Positions 44,909 through 55,019 of a DNA stretch of 64,000 nucleotides are shown here, piece after piece (within the stretch, counting starts at the first letter, position 1; every line of letters begins with the position of its first letter). This stretch comes from Acetobacter tropicalis (lineage in GTDB: Bacteria > Pseudomonadota > Alphaproteobacteria > Acetobacterales > Acetobacteraceae): positions 1-64,000 of the forward strand of contig NZ_LHZQ01000216.1 in the NCBI RefSeq assembly GCF_001580915.1. Direction: 5' to 3'. Below the pieces are notes generated by a model. It did not search any database and was not told where the DNA came from. It worked only from the letters and a program-made list of their open reading frames with translations. The position numbers and the translations under genes were made by a program.

Positions 44909-45220
44909 TTATCCTCGCAGCAGGTTGCCGGTATCGGCATCAAGAGAAGGGCGGCCTCTGGCGTGCAGAGCGAGGATAATGGCCAATCCGACAGCCGTTT
45001 CTGCGGCAGCGAGTGCCAAAATCATCAAAAACATGACTTGGCCGGTTGCATCGTGCCAATGCGCTCCTGCAGCAACAAACAGCAAAGCGGCCGCATTCAG
45101 CATGATATCAAGTGCCATGAGCATGAATAGGAGATTGCGCCTTATCAGCACTCCCGTAAGGCCAATGGTAAACAGGAAGCTTGACAGCAGCAGAACCGCA
45201 TTAAAGGTGGTGGGGGGCAT
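44909..45220 (-). CDS. nuoK: NADH-quinone oxidoreductase subunit K
   Basis: A 103-residue, three-helix subunit (GVLIRRNLLFMLMALDIMLN; ILALAAAETAVGLAIIL) with the membrane glutamate in the third segment. ATG 45220 lies 1 base after the nuoJ stop and gives the usual length. Confidence 0.94.
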   Translation of the reverse strand: MPPTTFNAVLLLSSFLFTIGLTGVLIRRNLLFMLMALDIMLNAAALLFVAAGAHWHDATGQVMFLMILALAAAETAVGLAIILALHARGRPSLDADTGNLLRG

Positions 45221-45221
45221 T

Positions 45222-45722
45222 TCAACGGTTCTCCATGCGATGTCTGCCAATATGAAAGGCCGTGACCAGTCCAGCCAGAAGCAGAAAGGAGACGAGTTCC
45301 ACCATAAGCACGTATGGGCCGAACAGGCTTAACCCCACATCTCGTGCGGAAAGAGGGGAAAAGCTGTCTGTTTGTTGGGGCAATGTGCTGAGGCTGTAGA
45401 TCAGTTCCGCGCAGAGAATGGTGGAAAGCAGGGCTGGGCCACCCCAGATACGGGGCCGGAGCCACTCTTTTTCCCGTTCGCGATCCGGTTGCCCCAGATT
45501 GAGCATCATGATGACAAACACGAAGAGAACCATGATGGCCCCTGCATAGATGATCACCTCAAGCACTGCGGCAAAAGGTGCGCCAAGAAGGGCAAAGACT
45601 GTCGCCAGCGCAAGCAACGTGACCACCAGATACAACACGGCATGCACTGCCACCCGCCGGGTTATGACCATAATGGCCCCCAAGAGGGTCAGGCTGCCGG
45701 AAAGGAGGGCCAGCGTGTTCAT
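45222..45722 (-). CDS. nuoJ: NADH-quinone oxidoreductase subunit J
   Basis: A 166-residue membrane subunit with five predicted helices. FAAVLEVIIYAGAIMVLFVFVIMML is the conserved block (third helix, which carries the pi-bulge in solved structures). It lies 6 bases after nuoI. Confidence 0.94.
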   Translation of the reverse strand: MNTLALLSGSLTLLGAIMVITRRVAVHAVLYLVVTLLALATVFALLGAPFAAVLEVIIYAGAIMVLFVFVIMMLNLGQPDREREKEWLRPRIWGGPALLSTILCAELIYSLSTLPQQTDSFSPLSARDVGLSLFGPYVLMVELVSFLLLAGLVTAFHIGRHRMENR

Positions 45723-45728
45723 GGCGCG

Positions 45729-46241
45729 TTACGGCAGAAGGGTGTGAAGATCGACAGGGGGGCGTTCGCGCTCGGCCTTGCCTCGGTCTTTGCCGGGAAT
45801 GCTTATACCTGCAACATGGTAAAAACTGTAATCTGGATACTTCCCTGTTCCGTTGATCAGCAGATCTTCTTTTTCATAAACAAGATTGGGGCGTGCATAT
45901 TCGCTCATTTCAAAATCTGGTGTGAGCTGAATGGCGTAGGTTGGGCAGGCTTCCTCACAAAAGCCACAGAAGATGCAGCGGGAAAAATTGATACGAAAAA
46001 ATTCTGGATACCAGCGTCCATTTTCTTCTGTTTTCTGCAAACTGATGCAATCTACAGGACAGGCCACAGCGCAGAGATTGCAGGCAACACAGCGTTCCAT
46101 GCCATCCGGATCACGCGAGAGAATAATGCGCCCCCGATAGCGTGAGGGTAAATAGGGTTGCTCTTCAGGATACTGCACAGTTGCGCGTGCCTGAAAGGCA
46201 TGGAGGAAAGTCAGGAAGAGTGTGCGAACAGTATTGAGCAT
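45729..46241 (-). CDS. nuoI: NADH-quinone oxidoreductase subunit I
   Basis: A 170-residue ferredoxin-like subunit with two [4Fe-4S] motifs, [15 protein letters not shown] and [12 protein letters not shown]. These carry clusters N6a and N6b, passing electrons toward NuoB. It has an amphipathic N-terminal helix ([14 protein letters not shown]). Confidence 0.95.
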   Translation of the reverse strand: MLNTVRTLFLTFLHAFQARATVQYPEEQPYLPSRYRGRIILSRDPDGMERCVACNLCAVACPVDCISLQKTEENGRWYPEFFRINFSRCIFCGFCEEACPTYAIQLTPDFEMSEYARPNLVYEKEDLLINGTGKYPDYSFYHVAGISIPGKDRGKAERERPPVDLHTLLP

Positions 46242-46266
46242 GACACGTGCCTTTCCATGGAGCGTA

Positions 46267-47223
46267 CTATCCGGCTGCGCGAAGCATCAGAACAGTGCCG
46301 GTGGCGGTGACATTAAGCAGAGAAAGCGGAAGCAGGATTTTCCAGCCCAGAGCCATCAATTGATCATAACGAGGGCGAGGGAGAGCGGCTCTCAGAAGAA
46401 TGAAAAAAATAACAACCCCACTGGTTTTGAGCACAAACCAGACTACCGCAGGCAGAACAGGCCCCAGCCAGCCGCCTAGATAAAGAGTGGTGACCAGAGA
46501 GGAAATAAGAATAATGCCAGCGTATTCGGCAATGAAGAACATGCCGAATTTCATGCCGGAATATTCGGTATGAAAACCGGCTCCCAGTTCATTTTCTCCT
46601 TCAGGAAGATCAAATGGAAGACGGTGTGTTTCGGCAATACCGGCAAGAAGAAAAATGAAAAATCCAAGACATTGTGGAAGGATAAACCAACAGTGCGTTT
46701 GGGCCGTGACGATATCATGCAGGTTGAAGGAACCGGCAATCATCACAACCCCCAGAAGAGAGAGGCCCATAAAGACTTCATAGCTGATCATCTGGGCGGC
46801 GGCTCTCATGCCGCCCAGCAAGGCATATTTGCTGTTGGAGGCCCACCCCGCGAGCACTACCGCGTAAACGCCAAGGCCCATCATGCCCAGAATAAACAGC
46901 AGCCCAATGTTCAGGGTGCCAGCAATACCGCTCAAGGGCGTGAAAGGAATGGCGGCAAAAGAGAGCAGGACGGTCATCATGCCGATAGAGGGAGCCAGAA
47001 CGAAAACCGTTTTGTCAGCAAAAGGAGGTATCCAATCCTGCTTGAAAAGGATTTTGATCCCATCAGCCACAGCTTGAAACAGGCCGCCCGGTCCAACCCG
47101 GTTTGGGCCGTGCCGATCCTGCCACAGGCCCAACAGCCGCCGCTCTACCCATGTCAACAAGGTTGCCAATGCCAGGATAATCGCCGGGATCAGAAAAATG
47201 GCAAGAAGGGGTAAGTGGCTCAT
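46267..47223 (-). CDS. nuoH: NADH-quinone oxidoreductase subunit H
   Basis: A 318-residue membrane subunit next to the quinone cavity, with the conserved [40 protein letters not shown]-type loop (here [20 protein letters not shown]) and [16 protein letters not shown] 47223 overlaps the nuoG stop (ATGA). A longer in-frame version back to 47331 would start with a run of arginines that is only a GA-rich repeat read in this frame, so I reject it. The ribosome site is supplied by that repeat. Confidence 0.95.
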   Translation of the reverse strand: MSHLPLLAIFLIPAIILALATLLTWVERRLLGLWQDRHGPNRVGPGGLFQAVADGIKILFKQDWIPPFADKTVFVLAPSIGMMTVLLSFAAIPFTPLSGIAGTLNIGLLFILGMMGLGVYAVVLAGWASNSKYALLGGMRAAAQMISYEVFMGLSLLGVVMIAGSFNLHDIVTAQTHCWFILPQCLGFFIFLLAGIAETHRLPFDLPEGENELGAGFHTEYSGMKFGMFFIAEYAGIILISSLVTTLYLGGWLGPVLPAVVWFVLKTSGVVIFFILLRAALPRPRYDQLMALGWKILLPLSLLNVTATGTVLMLRAAG

Positions 47224-49997
47224 GTTTCTTCTCCTTCTCCTTCTCCTTCTCCTTCTCCTTCTGCTGGGTCTGGAGTAAGGCGGACTATCTGAGGGAACCT
47301 GAACGCTGCGGCAACCATGTGTGGCGGGCACAACGCAACGCCATCGGGCAATCCTGCAAGGTGCCGCACAGGAAGAGTTTTTGGCCCATATCCCTTCAAA
47401 TGCAGGGTCATGCGTGGTTGTAGTGCGGCGCTTGTGGGGAGGCGCAAATCAGGAGGCGGAGCGCGGGCTGCAAGCGGCGGCGAGAACATGCTGAGTTCTT
47501 CACCCCCGAAGAGCCTTGCTTCCGGAAGGAGAAGAACGGTATCAGGCTGCGGTATGAACGGTGGCGGGATATCCGGTGCAGAAGACGGTTGCACGCTATC
47601 TTTCCCTTCTGCTGTAGCACTGGAAAAAAGGCGGATGCCAGCTTCTCCGCCCCGCAGAGGGCCGCCGATTTCCTGCTGGAAACGATTGAGTGCCTGAACC
47701 GAATTCCATGCCGGTGCATGAAGATGAGGCACAAGGGCGGCAGGCATGTCAGTCCTGTAAGCGCCTTCCATTGAACTGCTGAAGGGAGTGTCTGAATTGG
47801 TGGGGGGCGGTTGGTCCCGCACACTGATGTAAGAGCGAATAACGGTGCGTCCGCTGGCCCGATAAGTCTGGCTCCGAAGTTTCTGGCCATTCAGCCGATA
47901 GCTGGCATCTGGAGCGGCATTTATGATTTTCGCAAAGACGGGGAGTTCTTTGCCAAGATCAGCAATTACCTCATCAAGATTTTTCCATTCCGAGAGATTT
48001 GTAGAGGCCGGCGAGGCTGGAGTGCCTTGCTTGGAAGGGAGAGCACGAGCAAGGTCTTGTACCCATCGCCAGCTAGCCTGAATGGGAGCCGGAGGAAAAA
48101 CCGCAGGGAAAAACCGCTGTGCTCGTCCTTCCTGACTGATCAGGGTGCCGGTATCTTCAGAGAAAGTTGCGGCGGGAAGCACCAGATTGGCGTTCTGCCA
48201 GAGGGGCGTGGCTGTGTGATCAATCAGAACGATGTTGGGCACTGCTTCCAGTAGGTCGACAATCTCTGGGGGATCAAGGCGGCGGGTCAGATCATTTTCT
48301 ATGATGATGAGAGTCCCAATCGCGCCCGCTTTGGCTCGCGCTATGATGGTTTCAAGGGGCGCGCCGCCCATCATGGCCAATCCCATACTGTTGCAGTCAG
48401 GCAGCACCAGAGACAAACCTGCCTCAGAGGTGTTCCGGGTAAGGGCTCTGGCAATGCCAGCTGCAGCCTGCATGAGAGCAATCGAACCATACTGCATGCC
48501 CGAGACCACCAAAGGCTTTTTTGCTGCCGCAAGAACGGTGGCAATACGATTTGCCTGTTCGGCTTCTGTCTCCTTTAGGTCCGGAACAGTCGGGGCAGTT
48601 GGATCAAGTTCATGCCAAATGGCAAAACCAAGGCGTGCGGCATTATCTGGCACGGCACGAATGGCATCTCTGGCTATTCCATCCAGATCCGTGGGGGCGG
48701 GGCTGACAACAAAAAGAGAGGAGAGTGTCTCAGACCCGATTGTGCGGACAGCCGCGTCCATCCAGCGGGGCACCTTGGCAGCATCAGCCGCAAGGAAGGC
48801 ATTTTGACGCCCTGATTGCCGCACGGCCAAGGCAAGCCGTGGCGCGGTGGCCGAGGCATCCTCCCCCAGTATGAGGACGGCATCTGCACTTTCCATTTCA
48901 TGCAAGGTTGGAATGGCCCCCGGATGATCTCTCAACAGCGCATAGGCTAATTCCGTGCAGGTTTGTTCCTGCTGTGTCTGACCGGTTGAAAACAGGTCTG
49001 GATCCACGAGGCTGCGCAGGCTGAAGCAGGTTTCGAGGGAAGCACGGGAAGAGGCAATTCCGGCAATGGGCCCGGAGGCTGCCATGCGTGCGAATTGCGC
49101 CATGGCGGCCTGTGTGGGAACGGGAGTGGGTTGTTCATCAGAGAGGCAAAGAGGTGTGTTGAGCCGAGAGGCTGCATTGACAAAGCCGTGTCCAAATCGT
49201 CCACGGTCACACAGTACATAGCGGTTGACCTCATCATTATAACGGTTGAGTAGCCGCCTTACTTTTTCTTCACGTGCATTCACAAAAGTGTTGCAACCGA
49301 CTGCGCAATGTACGCAGACGGAGGGTGCGCCCCGTAAGTCCCACTTGCGGGTATAGGTTTCAGAAAATGGCTTGTCCGTGAAAACACCTGTGGGGCAGAG
49401 TTCCACAAGGTTGCCACTAAAGGCGTTTTCGAGCGTGCCATCTTCCGCCCGCCCGAAATAAACGTTGTCATGTGCTCCCAGCACGGCAAGGTCATCACCA
49501 CCCGCGTAATCCCTGTAAAAACGCACGCAGCGATAACAGGCAATGCACCGGTTCATCTCATGTTTTATAAAAGGTCCGAGGTCCTGATTGCGATGGGTGC
49601 GTTTGGTAAAACGATAGCGGCGCGTATTATGTCCGGCCATGACGGTCATGTCCTGCAAATGACATTCCCCGCCTTCCGGGCAGACGGGGCAATCATGCGG
49701 ATGGTTGACCATCATCCATTCAATAACCCCTTCACGGAACTCTTTTGCCTCCGCATCATCAATTGAAATCAACGCGCCTTCGGTGGCGGGAGTCATGCAC
49801 GCCATGACAATCCGGCCGGTTTTGTCCTCCGGGCCACTGAATTGTTTGACAGCGCATTGGCGACATGCGCCAACGGAGCCTAATTCTGGGTGCCAGCAGA
49901 AATAGGGAAGGTTCGCCCCCGCTTCCAGACAGGCCTGAAGCAGATTGATATCCGTGCGGGTGGAGCAAGACTGTCCGTCTAGCTGGAAGGTTATCAT
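47220..49997 (-). CDS. nuoG: NADH-quinone oxidoreductase subunit G
   Basis: A 925-residue subunit of the peripheral arm. The N-terminus has a [2Fe-2S] site (YFCWHPELGSVGACRQCAVK), the His-ligated [4Fe-4S] region (HPHDCPVCPEGGECHLQDM), a second [4Fe-4S] (CIACYRCVRFYRDYAGGDDL) and the extra cluster motif CVHCAVGCNT found in the E. coli-type protein. A molybdopterin-oxidoreductase-like domain follows. The length and the extra cluster match E. coli-type NuoG. The last residues are five Glu-Gly repeats then Glu-Glu-Thr, encoded by a hexanucleotide repeat. Confidence 0.95.
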   Translation of the reverse strand: MITFQLDGQSCSTRTDINLLQACLEAGANLPYFCWHPELGSVGACRQCAVKQFSGPEDKTGRIVMACMTPATEGALISIDDAEAKEFREGVIEWMMVNHPHDCPVCPEGGECHLQDMTVMAGHNTRRYRFTKRTHRNQDLGPFIKHEMNRCIACYRCVRFYRDYAGGDDLAVLGAHDNVYFGRAEDGTLENAFSGNLVELCPTGVFTDKPFSETYTRKWDLRGAPSVCVHCAVGCNTFVNAREEKVRRLLNRYNDEVNRYVLCDRGRFGHGFVNAASRLNTPLCLSDEQPTPVPTQAAMAQFARMAASGPIAGIASSRASLETCFSLRSLVDPDLFSTGQTQQEQTCTELAYALLRDHPGAIPTLHEMESADAVLILGEDASATAPRLALAVRQSGRQNAFLAADAAKVPRWMDAAVRTIGSETLSSLFVVSPAPTDLDGIARDAIRAVPDNAARLGFAIWHELDPTAPTVPDLKETEAEQANRIATVLAAAKKPLVVSGMQYGSIALMQAAAGIARALTRNTSEAGLSLVLPDCNSMGLAMMGGAPLETIIARAKAGAIGTLIIIENDLTRRLDPPEIVDLLEAVPNIVLIDHTATPLWQNANLVLPAATFSEDTGTLISQEGRAQRFFPAVFPPAPIQASWRWVQDLARALPSKQGTPASPASTNLSEWKNLDEVIADLGKELPVFAKIINAAPDASYRLNGQKLRSQTYRASGRTVIRSYISVRDQPPPTNSDTPFSSSMEGAYRTDMPAALVPHLHAPAWNSVQALNRFQQEIGGPLRGGEAGIRLFSSATAEGKDSVQPSSAPDIPPPFIPQPDTVLLLPEARLFGGEELSMFSPPLAARAPPPDLRLPTSAALQPRMTLHLKGYGPKTLPVRHLAGLPDGVALCPPHMVAAAFRFPQIVRLTPDPAEGEGEGEGEGEET
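47228..47262 (-). repeat. Hexanucleotide tandem repeat at the nuoG/nuoH junction
   Basis: About 5.8 perfect copies of CTTCTC on the + strand (GAGAAG on the coding strand). It encodes the (Glu-Gly)5 tail of NuoG and also places GGAG sequences 7 to 40 bases ahead of the nuoH ATG at 47223. Because the unit is six bases, copy-number changes keep NuoG in frame. Confidence 0.95.
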
Positions 49998-50018
49998 GGT
50001 TCTGCTCCTTTCCTGCCA

Positions 50019-51314
50019 TCAGGCCGCATGCCGGAGGGGGCAGCCGTGGTGGGAAATGTGGGCGGAAAAATCATCTGCAAATAGTTTCAGGCCGCTGGCG
50101 AGGGGGGCCATGGCCCCAGGAGCATGGGCACAGAACGTCCGGCCGGGGGTGCCGAGCATGCGTGCATGACGGGCAAGCTGTTCAATATCTTCCGTTTCGC
50201 CAGAGCCTTCTTCAATGGCGCTCAGCAAGCGTTCCACCCATGGCAGACCATCCCGGCATGGGGTGCACCACCCACAGGATTCCTGAGCAAAGAAATGTTC
50301 CAGATTCAGGATCATACCTACGGGGCATGTCCGGTCATCAAGAACGATGGCCATGCCTGTGCCCAGTCGGCTTCCGGCTTTTTCCACGGAGCCGTAATCC
50401 ATTGCAACATCCAGCGCTGCTTCATCAAGAAACGCAGTGGATGCGCCTCCGGGTAAAAGTGCACGCAGTTTGTAACCGGGCAACATGCCGCCCGCATAGT
50501 CTTCAATGATCTGCCGAAGCGGGGTGCCGATGGGGAGCTCCCATGCACCGGGTTTCCGCACGCGTCCACTCACACCATACAGTTTCGTGCCGCTATCCGG
50601 GCCAGTGCCCAAGCTGATAAACCATTCAGGTCCATTGGCGATAATATGTGGCAGATTACTAAGTGTTTCAACATTGTTGACGACACTGGAGGCCCCCCAC
50701 AAACCGCTGAACTGAGGGAAGGGGGGTTTGCTGCGCGGTGTGGCCCGTCGGCCTTCCAATGCTGTGAGGAGAGCCGTTTCCTCGCCACATATATAACGGC
50801 CACCGCTGGAATGAAGATGAATATCAAAGCTGAAACCAGAGCCAAGAATATTGTCCCCCAACCAGCCTTTCTCGCGTGCTTCGCTAATCGCTTGGGTGAG
50901 GCGTTTGCGGGGCAGATGGTATTCTCCACGTAGAAAAATAATACCGTGCCCGGCCTGAATGGCGTATGCGGCTAAAATCATACCTTCCACCAGTTGCAGC
51001 GGGTTACCTTCCAGGAGCCACCGATCCTTGAACGTGCCGGGTTCCATCTCATCTGCGTTGGCAATAAGGTATTTCCGCCGTTCAGACGCCAGTTCCTTGG
51101 GGACGAAGCTCCATTTCTGGCCGGTTCCAAACCCAGCCCCACCACGACCGCGCAGTTTGGAGCGTGTGACAATGTCAATTACATCAGCCGGGGCAAGGGT
51201 TTTGAGAGCCTTGCGGGTGGCCTGCCAGCCTCCGGCCCGTTCATATGTAGCGCAATCCGGCGGGGGGGCGGATGGCGTGATCATGGCTGTAAGAGGGGTC
51301 GGTGTGGCCGACAT
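50019..51314 (-). CDS. nuoF: NADH-quinone oxidoreductase subunit F
   Basis: A 431-residue NADH- and FMN-binding subunit: RGRGGAGFGTGQKW and GGRYICGEETALL for nucleotide binding and ESCGWCTPCRDG for the [4Fe-4S] cluster N3. It oxidises NADH and passes electrons to NuoG. It overlaps nuoE by ATGA. Confidence 0.95.
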   Translation of the reverse strand: MSATPTPLTAMITPSAPPPDCATYERAGGWQATRKALKTLAPADVIDIVTRSKLRGRGGAGFGTGQKWSFVPKELASERRKYLIANADEMEPGTFKDRWLLEGNPLQLVEGMILAAYAIQAGHGIIFLRGEYHLPRKRLTQAISEAREKGWLGDNILGSGFSFDIHLHSSGGRYICGEETALLTALEGRRATPRSKPPFPQFSGLWGASSVVNNVETLSNLPHIIANGPEWFISLGTGPDSGTKLYGVSGRVRKPGAWELPIGTPLRQIIEDYAGGMLPGYKLRALLPGGASTAFLDEAALDVAMDYGSVEKAGSRLGTGMAIVLDDRTCPVGMILNLEHFFAQESCGWCTPCRDGLPWVERLLSAIEEGSGETEDIEQLARHARMLGTPGRTFCAHAPGAMAPLASGLKLFADDFSAHISHHGCPLRHAA

Positions 51315-51805
51315 CAGGGTTTCTCCCTCAGGCTATCCACCAGATGGTCCAGGGTGTCCGTATTGAGATTACCATGTAGGTTCTCATCCGCCAGAAGGGC
51401 GGGCGCATGATCGCAATGACCTAGGCAGACTGTGGGCAAAAGCGTGATGGCTCCATCTGCTGTAGTTTCACCCGGCTGGATGCCTAATTTCTTACACAGG
51501 TGGGCACACAGACGGTCACGGCCCATCACCCAGCAGGATACGCTGTCACACAGCAGGATGACGTGTTTGCCAACAGGTTTACGGAAGAGCAGATTGAAAT
51601 AGGTTGCTACGCCATCTAGCGCATCAGGCGACATATCAAGCAACTGTGCGACTTCTTTCACATGTTGCGTGCTGATCCATCTGAAACGGGATTGTACAAC
51701 TTGCAATGCGGCAACGCTTGCTCCCTGCGGGTGCAACTCTTCCTGCGCCAGCGCAAGAATTTCTGCCTTGATGTCGGCAGGGAGGGTGCCGTCAGCGGTC
51801 AACAT
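51314..51805 (-). CDS. nuoE: NADH-quinone oxidoreductase subunit E
   Basis: A 163-residue thioredoxin-like [2Fe-2S] subunit (cluster N1a), with [10 protein letters not shown] and CLGHCDHAP providing the four cysteines. It overlaps the 3' end of nuoCD by 14 bases and nuoF by 4. Confidence 0.95.
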   Translation of the reverse strand: MLTADGTLPADIKAEILALAQEELHPQGASVAALQVVQSRFRWISTQHVKEVAQLLDMSPDALDGVATYFNLLFRKPVGKHVILLCDSVSCWVMGRDRLCAHLCKKLGIQPGETTADGAITLLPTVCLGHCDHAPALLADENLHGNLNTDTLDHLVDSLREKP

Positions 51806-53573
51806 CGGCCATCACAAAATCAATGCTGCCAACAACGGCTATCAGATCAGCGATCATGATGCCACGGCTAAGCAGAGGGATCATTTGCAGATGTGCAAAG
51901 GACGGCGTGCGGATACGGGTTCTGTAAGAGGTGGTTCCTCCATCACTAATCAGGCTGTAACTGTTGAGGCCTTTTGTGGCTTCAACACAGGCACGGGCTT
52001 CACCCGGAGGGATGACCGGCCCCCAACTGACGTTAAGGAAATGGTGAATGAGGGTTTCAATATCATGCATCGTCCGGGCTTTGGGGGGAGGTGTGGTAAG
52101 AGAATGCTCCGCTTTGACCGGCCCGGATGGCATAAGGTCCACGCATTGGCGGATAATACGCAGGCTTTGCCGTATCTCCTCGATATGAACCACTATGCGG
52201 TCATAACAATCCCCGTTCTGGCCGTTTGGAATATCAAATTCAAGCTGATCATAACAGGCATAGGGAGCGTGTTTTCGATAGTCCCATTCCAGCCCGCAGG
52301 CGCGTAACCCTGGCCCTGTTACACCCCATTCTACAGCCTCGGCTTTTGTGTAAGCGCCAATCCCTTGCGTACGAGCCCGGAAGATAGGATTGCGCATGAC
52401 CAGGGCATCATATTCGTCAAGGCGTTTGGGAAGGTAATCAAGAAAGGAGCGGATCAGCCCTTCCCACCCAACGGGGAGGTCCATGGCCACGCCGCCGATA
52501 CGAAACCATGCCGGATGCATACGAAAACCGCAGATGGCTTCGATAATCCTGAAAATTTTCTCTCGATCGGTAAACATATAGAAAACAGGAGAAAGCTGCC
52601 CAACGTCCTGTGCCATTGTTCCATAAAAAACCAGATGGCTTGCAATACGAAACAGTTCCGCCAGCATAACCCGAATCATCTGCGCGCGTGGAGGCACGCT
52701 GATGCCTGCCAGAGTTTCAACCGCCATCACGTAGGGGAAATTATTCATAACCCCGCCGAGGTAATCCACGCGATCCGTGTAGGGAATGTAAGTGTGCCAA
52801 GACTGGCGTTCCCCCATTTTTTCAGCGCCTCGGTGATGAAAACCAATATCAGGCACGGCATCTACAATGCGTTCCCCTTCCAGTTGCAGGACAATGCGGA
52901 ACACGCCATGCACGCTCGGATGGTTGGGGCCGAGATTGAGAAACATGAAGTCACTATGGTCGCTATGTCGCTTCATGCCCCATAAGGAGGGATCAAAACA
53001 TAATGCGTCCTGTTCATATTTTTCCTGATCTTCTGTCAGGCTATATGGCAGCTTTTCCGTTGCCCGAGCATGGTGGTCTTTGCGTAATGGATGGTCTGTC
53101 CATGTGGGCGGTGTCAGGATACGGCGGAGAAAAGGGTGTTGGTCAAAATGGATGCCGAACAGATCCCATATTTCCCGTTCATACCAGTTGGCGTTAGGCC
53201 AGATATCACTGATGCTGGGGAGGGATGGAGAATGATCGGGCAGGGCGACTTTGATACGGACTTCATCTGCTGCGCTCTGGAGCGACATCAGGTGATAGAC
53301 GACAGTAAAAGAAGAGGCTGGTTGCCCCTCCCTGTGAATACGGTCCCGCTCATCTATGGCCGTGAGATCAAAAAGCATCAGGCAGTTTTGAGAATCTTCT
53401 TTCAGCATTTGGAGAGTGAGGCGGATAGCGAGAGGGGATATCCAGACAACAGCTATATTATCCCGCGTTATTTCCAGAACAGGGCTGAGAGAGGCGTTTG
53501 TCTGTTCCAGGATTTTTTTCAGTAAGGGGCGTTCTGACTGAAGGGGTGGGGGCGGGAGGACGGTTGCGCTCAT
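51792..53573 (-). CDS. nuoC: NADH-quinone oxidoreductase fused subunit C/D
   Basis: A 593-residue fusion of NuoC (about 1-180; [19 protein letters not shown]) and NuoD (about 195-593; [42 protein letters not shown]). NuoD lines the quinone site. The nuoCD fusion is the arrangement of E. coli; alphaproteobacteria usually have separate genes. ATG 53573 lies 4 bases after nuoB; the frame extends to 53681 inside nuoB. Confidence 0.95.
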   Translation of the reverse strand: MSATVLPPPPLQSERPLLKKILEQTNASLSPVLEITRDNIAVVWISPLAIRLTLQMLKEDSQNCLMLFDLTAIDERDRIHREGQPASSFTVVYHLMSLQSAADEVRIKVALPDHSPSLPSISDIWPNANWYEREIWDLFGIHFDQHPFLRRILTPPTWTDHPLRKDHHARATEKLPYSLTEDQEKYEQDALCFDPSLWGMKRHSDHSDFMFLNLGPNHPSVHGVFRIVLQLEGERIVDAVPDIGFHHRGAEKMGERQSWHTYIPYTDRVDYLGGVMNNFPYVMAVETLAGISVPPRAQMIRVMLAELFRIASHLVFYGTMAQDVGQLSPVFYMFTDREKIFRIIEAICGFRMHPAWFRIGGVAMDLPVGWEGLIRSFLDYLPKRLDEYDALVMRNPIFRARTQGIGAYTKAEAVEWGVTGPGLRACGLEWDYRKHAPYACYDQLEFDIPNGQNGDCYDRIVVHIEEIRQSLRIIRQCVDLMPSGPVKAEHSLTTPPPKARTMHDIETLIHHFLNVSWGPVIPPGEARACVEATKGLNSYSLISDGGTTSYRTRIRTPSFAHLQMIPLLSRGIMIADLIAVVGSIDFVMADVDR

Positions 53574-53577
53574 GGTG

Positions 53578-54222
53578 TCAGATCCCGTCTGGTGAACGCA
53601 GGGTTTGTGTGGTCTGGCGGATGCTGCGTTTGGCGTCTCGCAGGCTTGGGGGCGTAACCGGAACAATGCCTTGCTCACCAACCATCCAGCTTAATGGGCG
53701 TCTCTGGCTCCCTATGGATTTCTGTAAAAGCATTAGCCCTTCCAGAAGAGCTTCAGGTCTTGGCGGGCAGCCGGGAACGTACACATCTACAGGGAGAAAA
53801 CTGTCTACCCCCTGCACGACACTGTAAATGTCATACATGCCACCAGAATTGGCGCAGGACCCCATGGAGATAACCCACCTAGGTTCAAGCATTTGATCGT
53901 ACAGATGTTTGATAATGGGTGCCATTTTTACAAAAACCGTTCCGGATATGACGATAAGATCGGCTTCTCGTGGGGTGGCCCTGAGCACTTCAGAGCCAAA
54001 ACGGGCAATGTCGAATTGGCTTGTGAAAGCCGTTGCCATTTCAACGTAGCAGCAGGAGAGCCCAAAATTGAGAGGCCAAATGGAATTTTTCTGCCCCCAC
54101 GACACAAAATCCTGAAGACGACCGATCACCAGATTACGCCGAACTGTTTCGGTAAACGTTGCATTTTCAATAGATGATTTATGTTCAGGTTTGGATGTGG
54201 GCGAAGAAAGAGACCAGATCAT
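53578..54222 (-). CDS. nuoB: NADH-quinone oxidoreductase subunit B
   Basis: A 214-residue subunit carrying [4Fe-4S] cluster N2, the donor to quinone: adjacent cysteines in [14 protein letters not shown], then [13 protein letters not shown] and [17 protein letters not shown] 54222 overlaps nuoA (ATGA). An earlier Met at 54300 lies inside nuoA. Confidence 0.95.
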   Translation of the reverse strand: MIWSLSSPTSKPEHKSSIENATFTETVRRNLVIGRLQDFVSWGQKNSIWPLNFGLSCCYVEMATAFTSQFDIARFGSEVLRATPREADLIVISGTVFVKMAPIIKHLYDQMLEPRWVISMGSCANSGGMYDIYSVVQGVDSFLPVDVYVPGCPPRPEALLEGLMLLQKSIGSQRRPLSWMVGEQGIVPVTPPSLRDAKRSIRQTTQTLRSPDGI

Positions 54223-54644
54223 GATGCATGCTCCATGCCGGTTGGTGATTGTGGAATACGGCGGGGGAGTGGCCCCCAGTCCAATCCACCTGCACGCCAC
54301 AGATAGGCGAGAGAAACAGCCAGAAAGAAGATGAAGAGCACGGCAGCGCTGTATCCAATCCAGCCTACATCTGTGACGACAATTGCCCAGGTAAAGAGAA
54401 ACGCTGTCTCCACGTCAAAAATGACGAAAAACATGGCCACCAGATAATACTGAACCGGCAGCCGAAGATGAGCGGAGCCTGTTGGGATTATGCCGGATTC
54501 AAAGGGAGTTGAGAGGGCACGCCCCATGTGCTCTCGAGTACGCCTGATGCCTGTGAATGCGCCCAAGCCCAACATGCAAATAAGCAGAACGCCGATAACC
54601 AACGCATAAACAACAAGGGAGCGGATTTGAGAAAAATCTACCAT
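54219..54644 (-). CDS. nuoA: NADH-quinone oxidoreductase subunit A
   Basis: A 141-residue subunit with three membrane helices; [21 protein letters not shown] and [18 protein letters not shown] are the conserved parts. First gene of the operon. All 13 genes overlap or lie within 25 bases of each other, so one transcript is expected. Confidence 0.95.
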   Translation of the reverse strand: MVDFSQIRSLVVYALVIGVLLICMLGLGAFTGIRRTREHMGRALSTPFESGIIPTGSAHLRLPVQYYLVAMFFVIFDVETAFLFTWAIVVTDVGWIGYSAAVLFIFFLAVSLAYLWRAGGLDWGPLPRRIPQSPTGMEHAS

Positions 54645-55019
54645 TTCACGACCTTCCGCCTATGTTGATTATTATCCGCACGGAGTTGTCTTACATATGG
54701 ATTGGCAATTTCTGCTTGTACTCAGCGCATACTAACGGCGCTTTGCTCCAGACTTGAAAAAGGAGCAGCGACATGTGCTGTCGAGCCTTATACGCTTGGT
54801 GAAAACGGAAGTTCCCCGGAGAAAAGACAGCAGGAGTTCACAGTAAGCCTTCTTCGCCATCCCGTAGTTGCGGAACTGGTGAATCGTTGTGGAAAACGAA
54901 GAGCAAAAAACAGTAGGGAGAAGATGCGTCTCTCTCCGCTTACAGGCGTTGTTCTGTTGATAAAGGTGCTCTTTCTTTGCGCTTTTAACTTAGTTCATCA
55001 TCATGAAAGGGAAAAGCCC
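54645..55019. other. Divergent intergenic region, nuoA / short-chain dehydrogenase
   Basis: 375 bases that must hold the nuo promoter. The dehydrogenase reading frame stays open through it back to 54702, but the translation shows no family resemblance, so I treat it as noncoding. AAGGGA at 55007-55012 serves the dehydrogenase. I see no convincing riboswitch or terminator. Confidence 0.5.

Noticed and set aside
47224-47331. N-terminal extension of NuoH with a run of about 12 arginines
   Set aside because: It is the GA-rich repeat of the nuoG end read in another frame; the true NuoH start at 47223 matches the family and overlaps the nuoG stop.
54702-55019. A 106-codon open extension ahead of the short-chain dehydrogenase
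   Set aside because: No family similarity, and a clear ribosome site and Rossmann-fold start lie at 55020.
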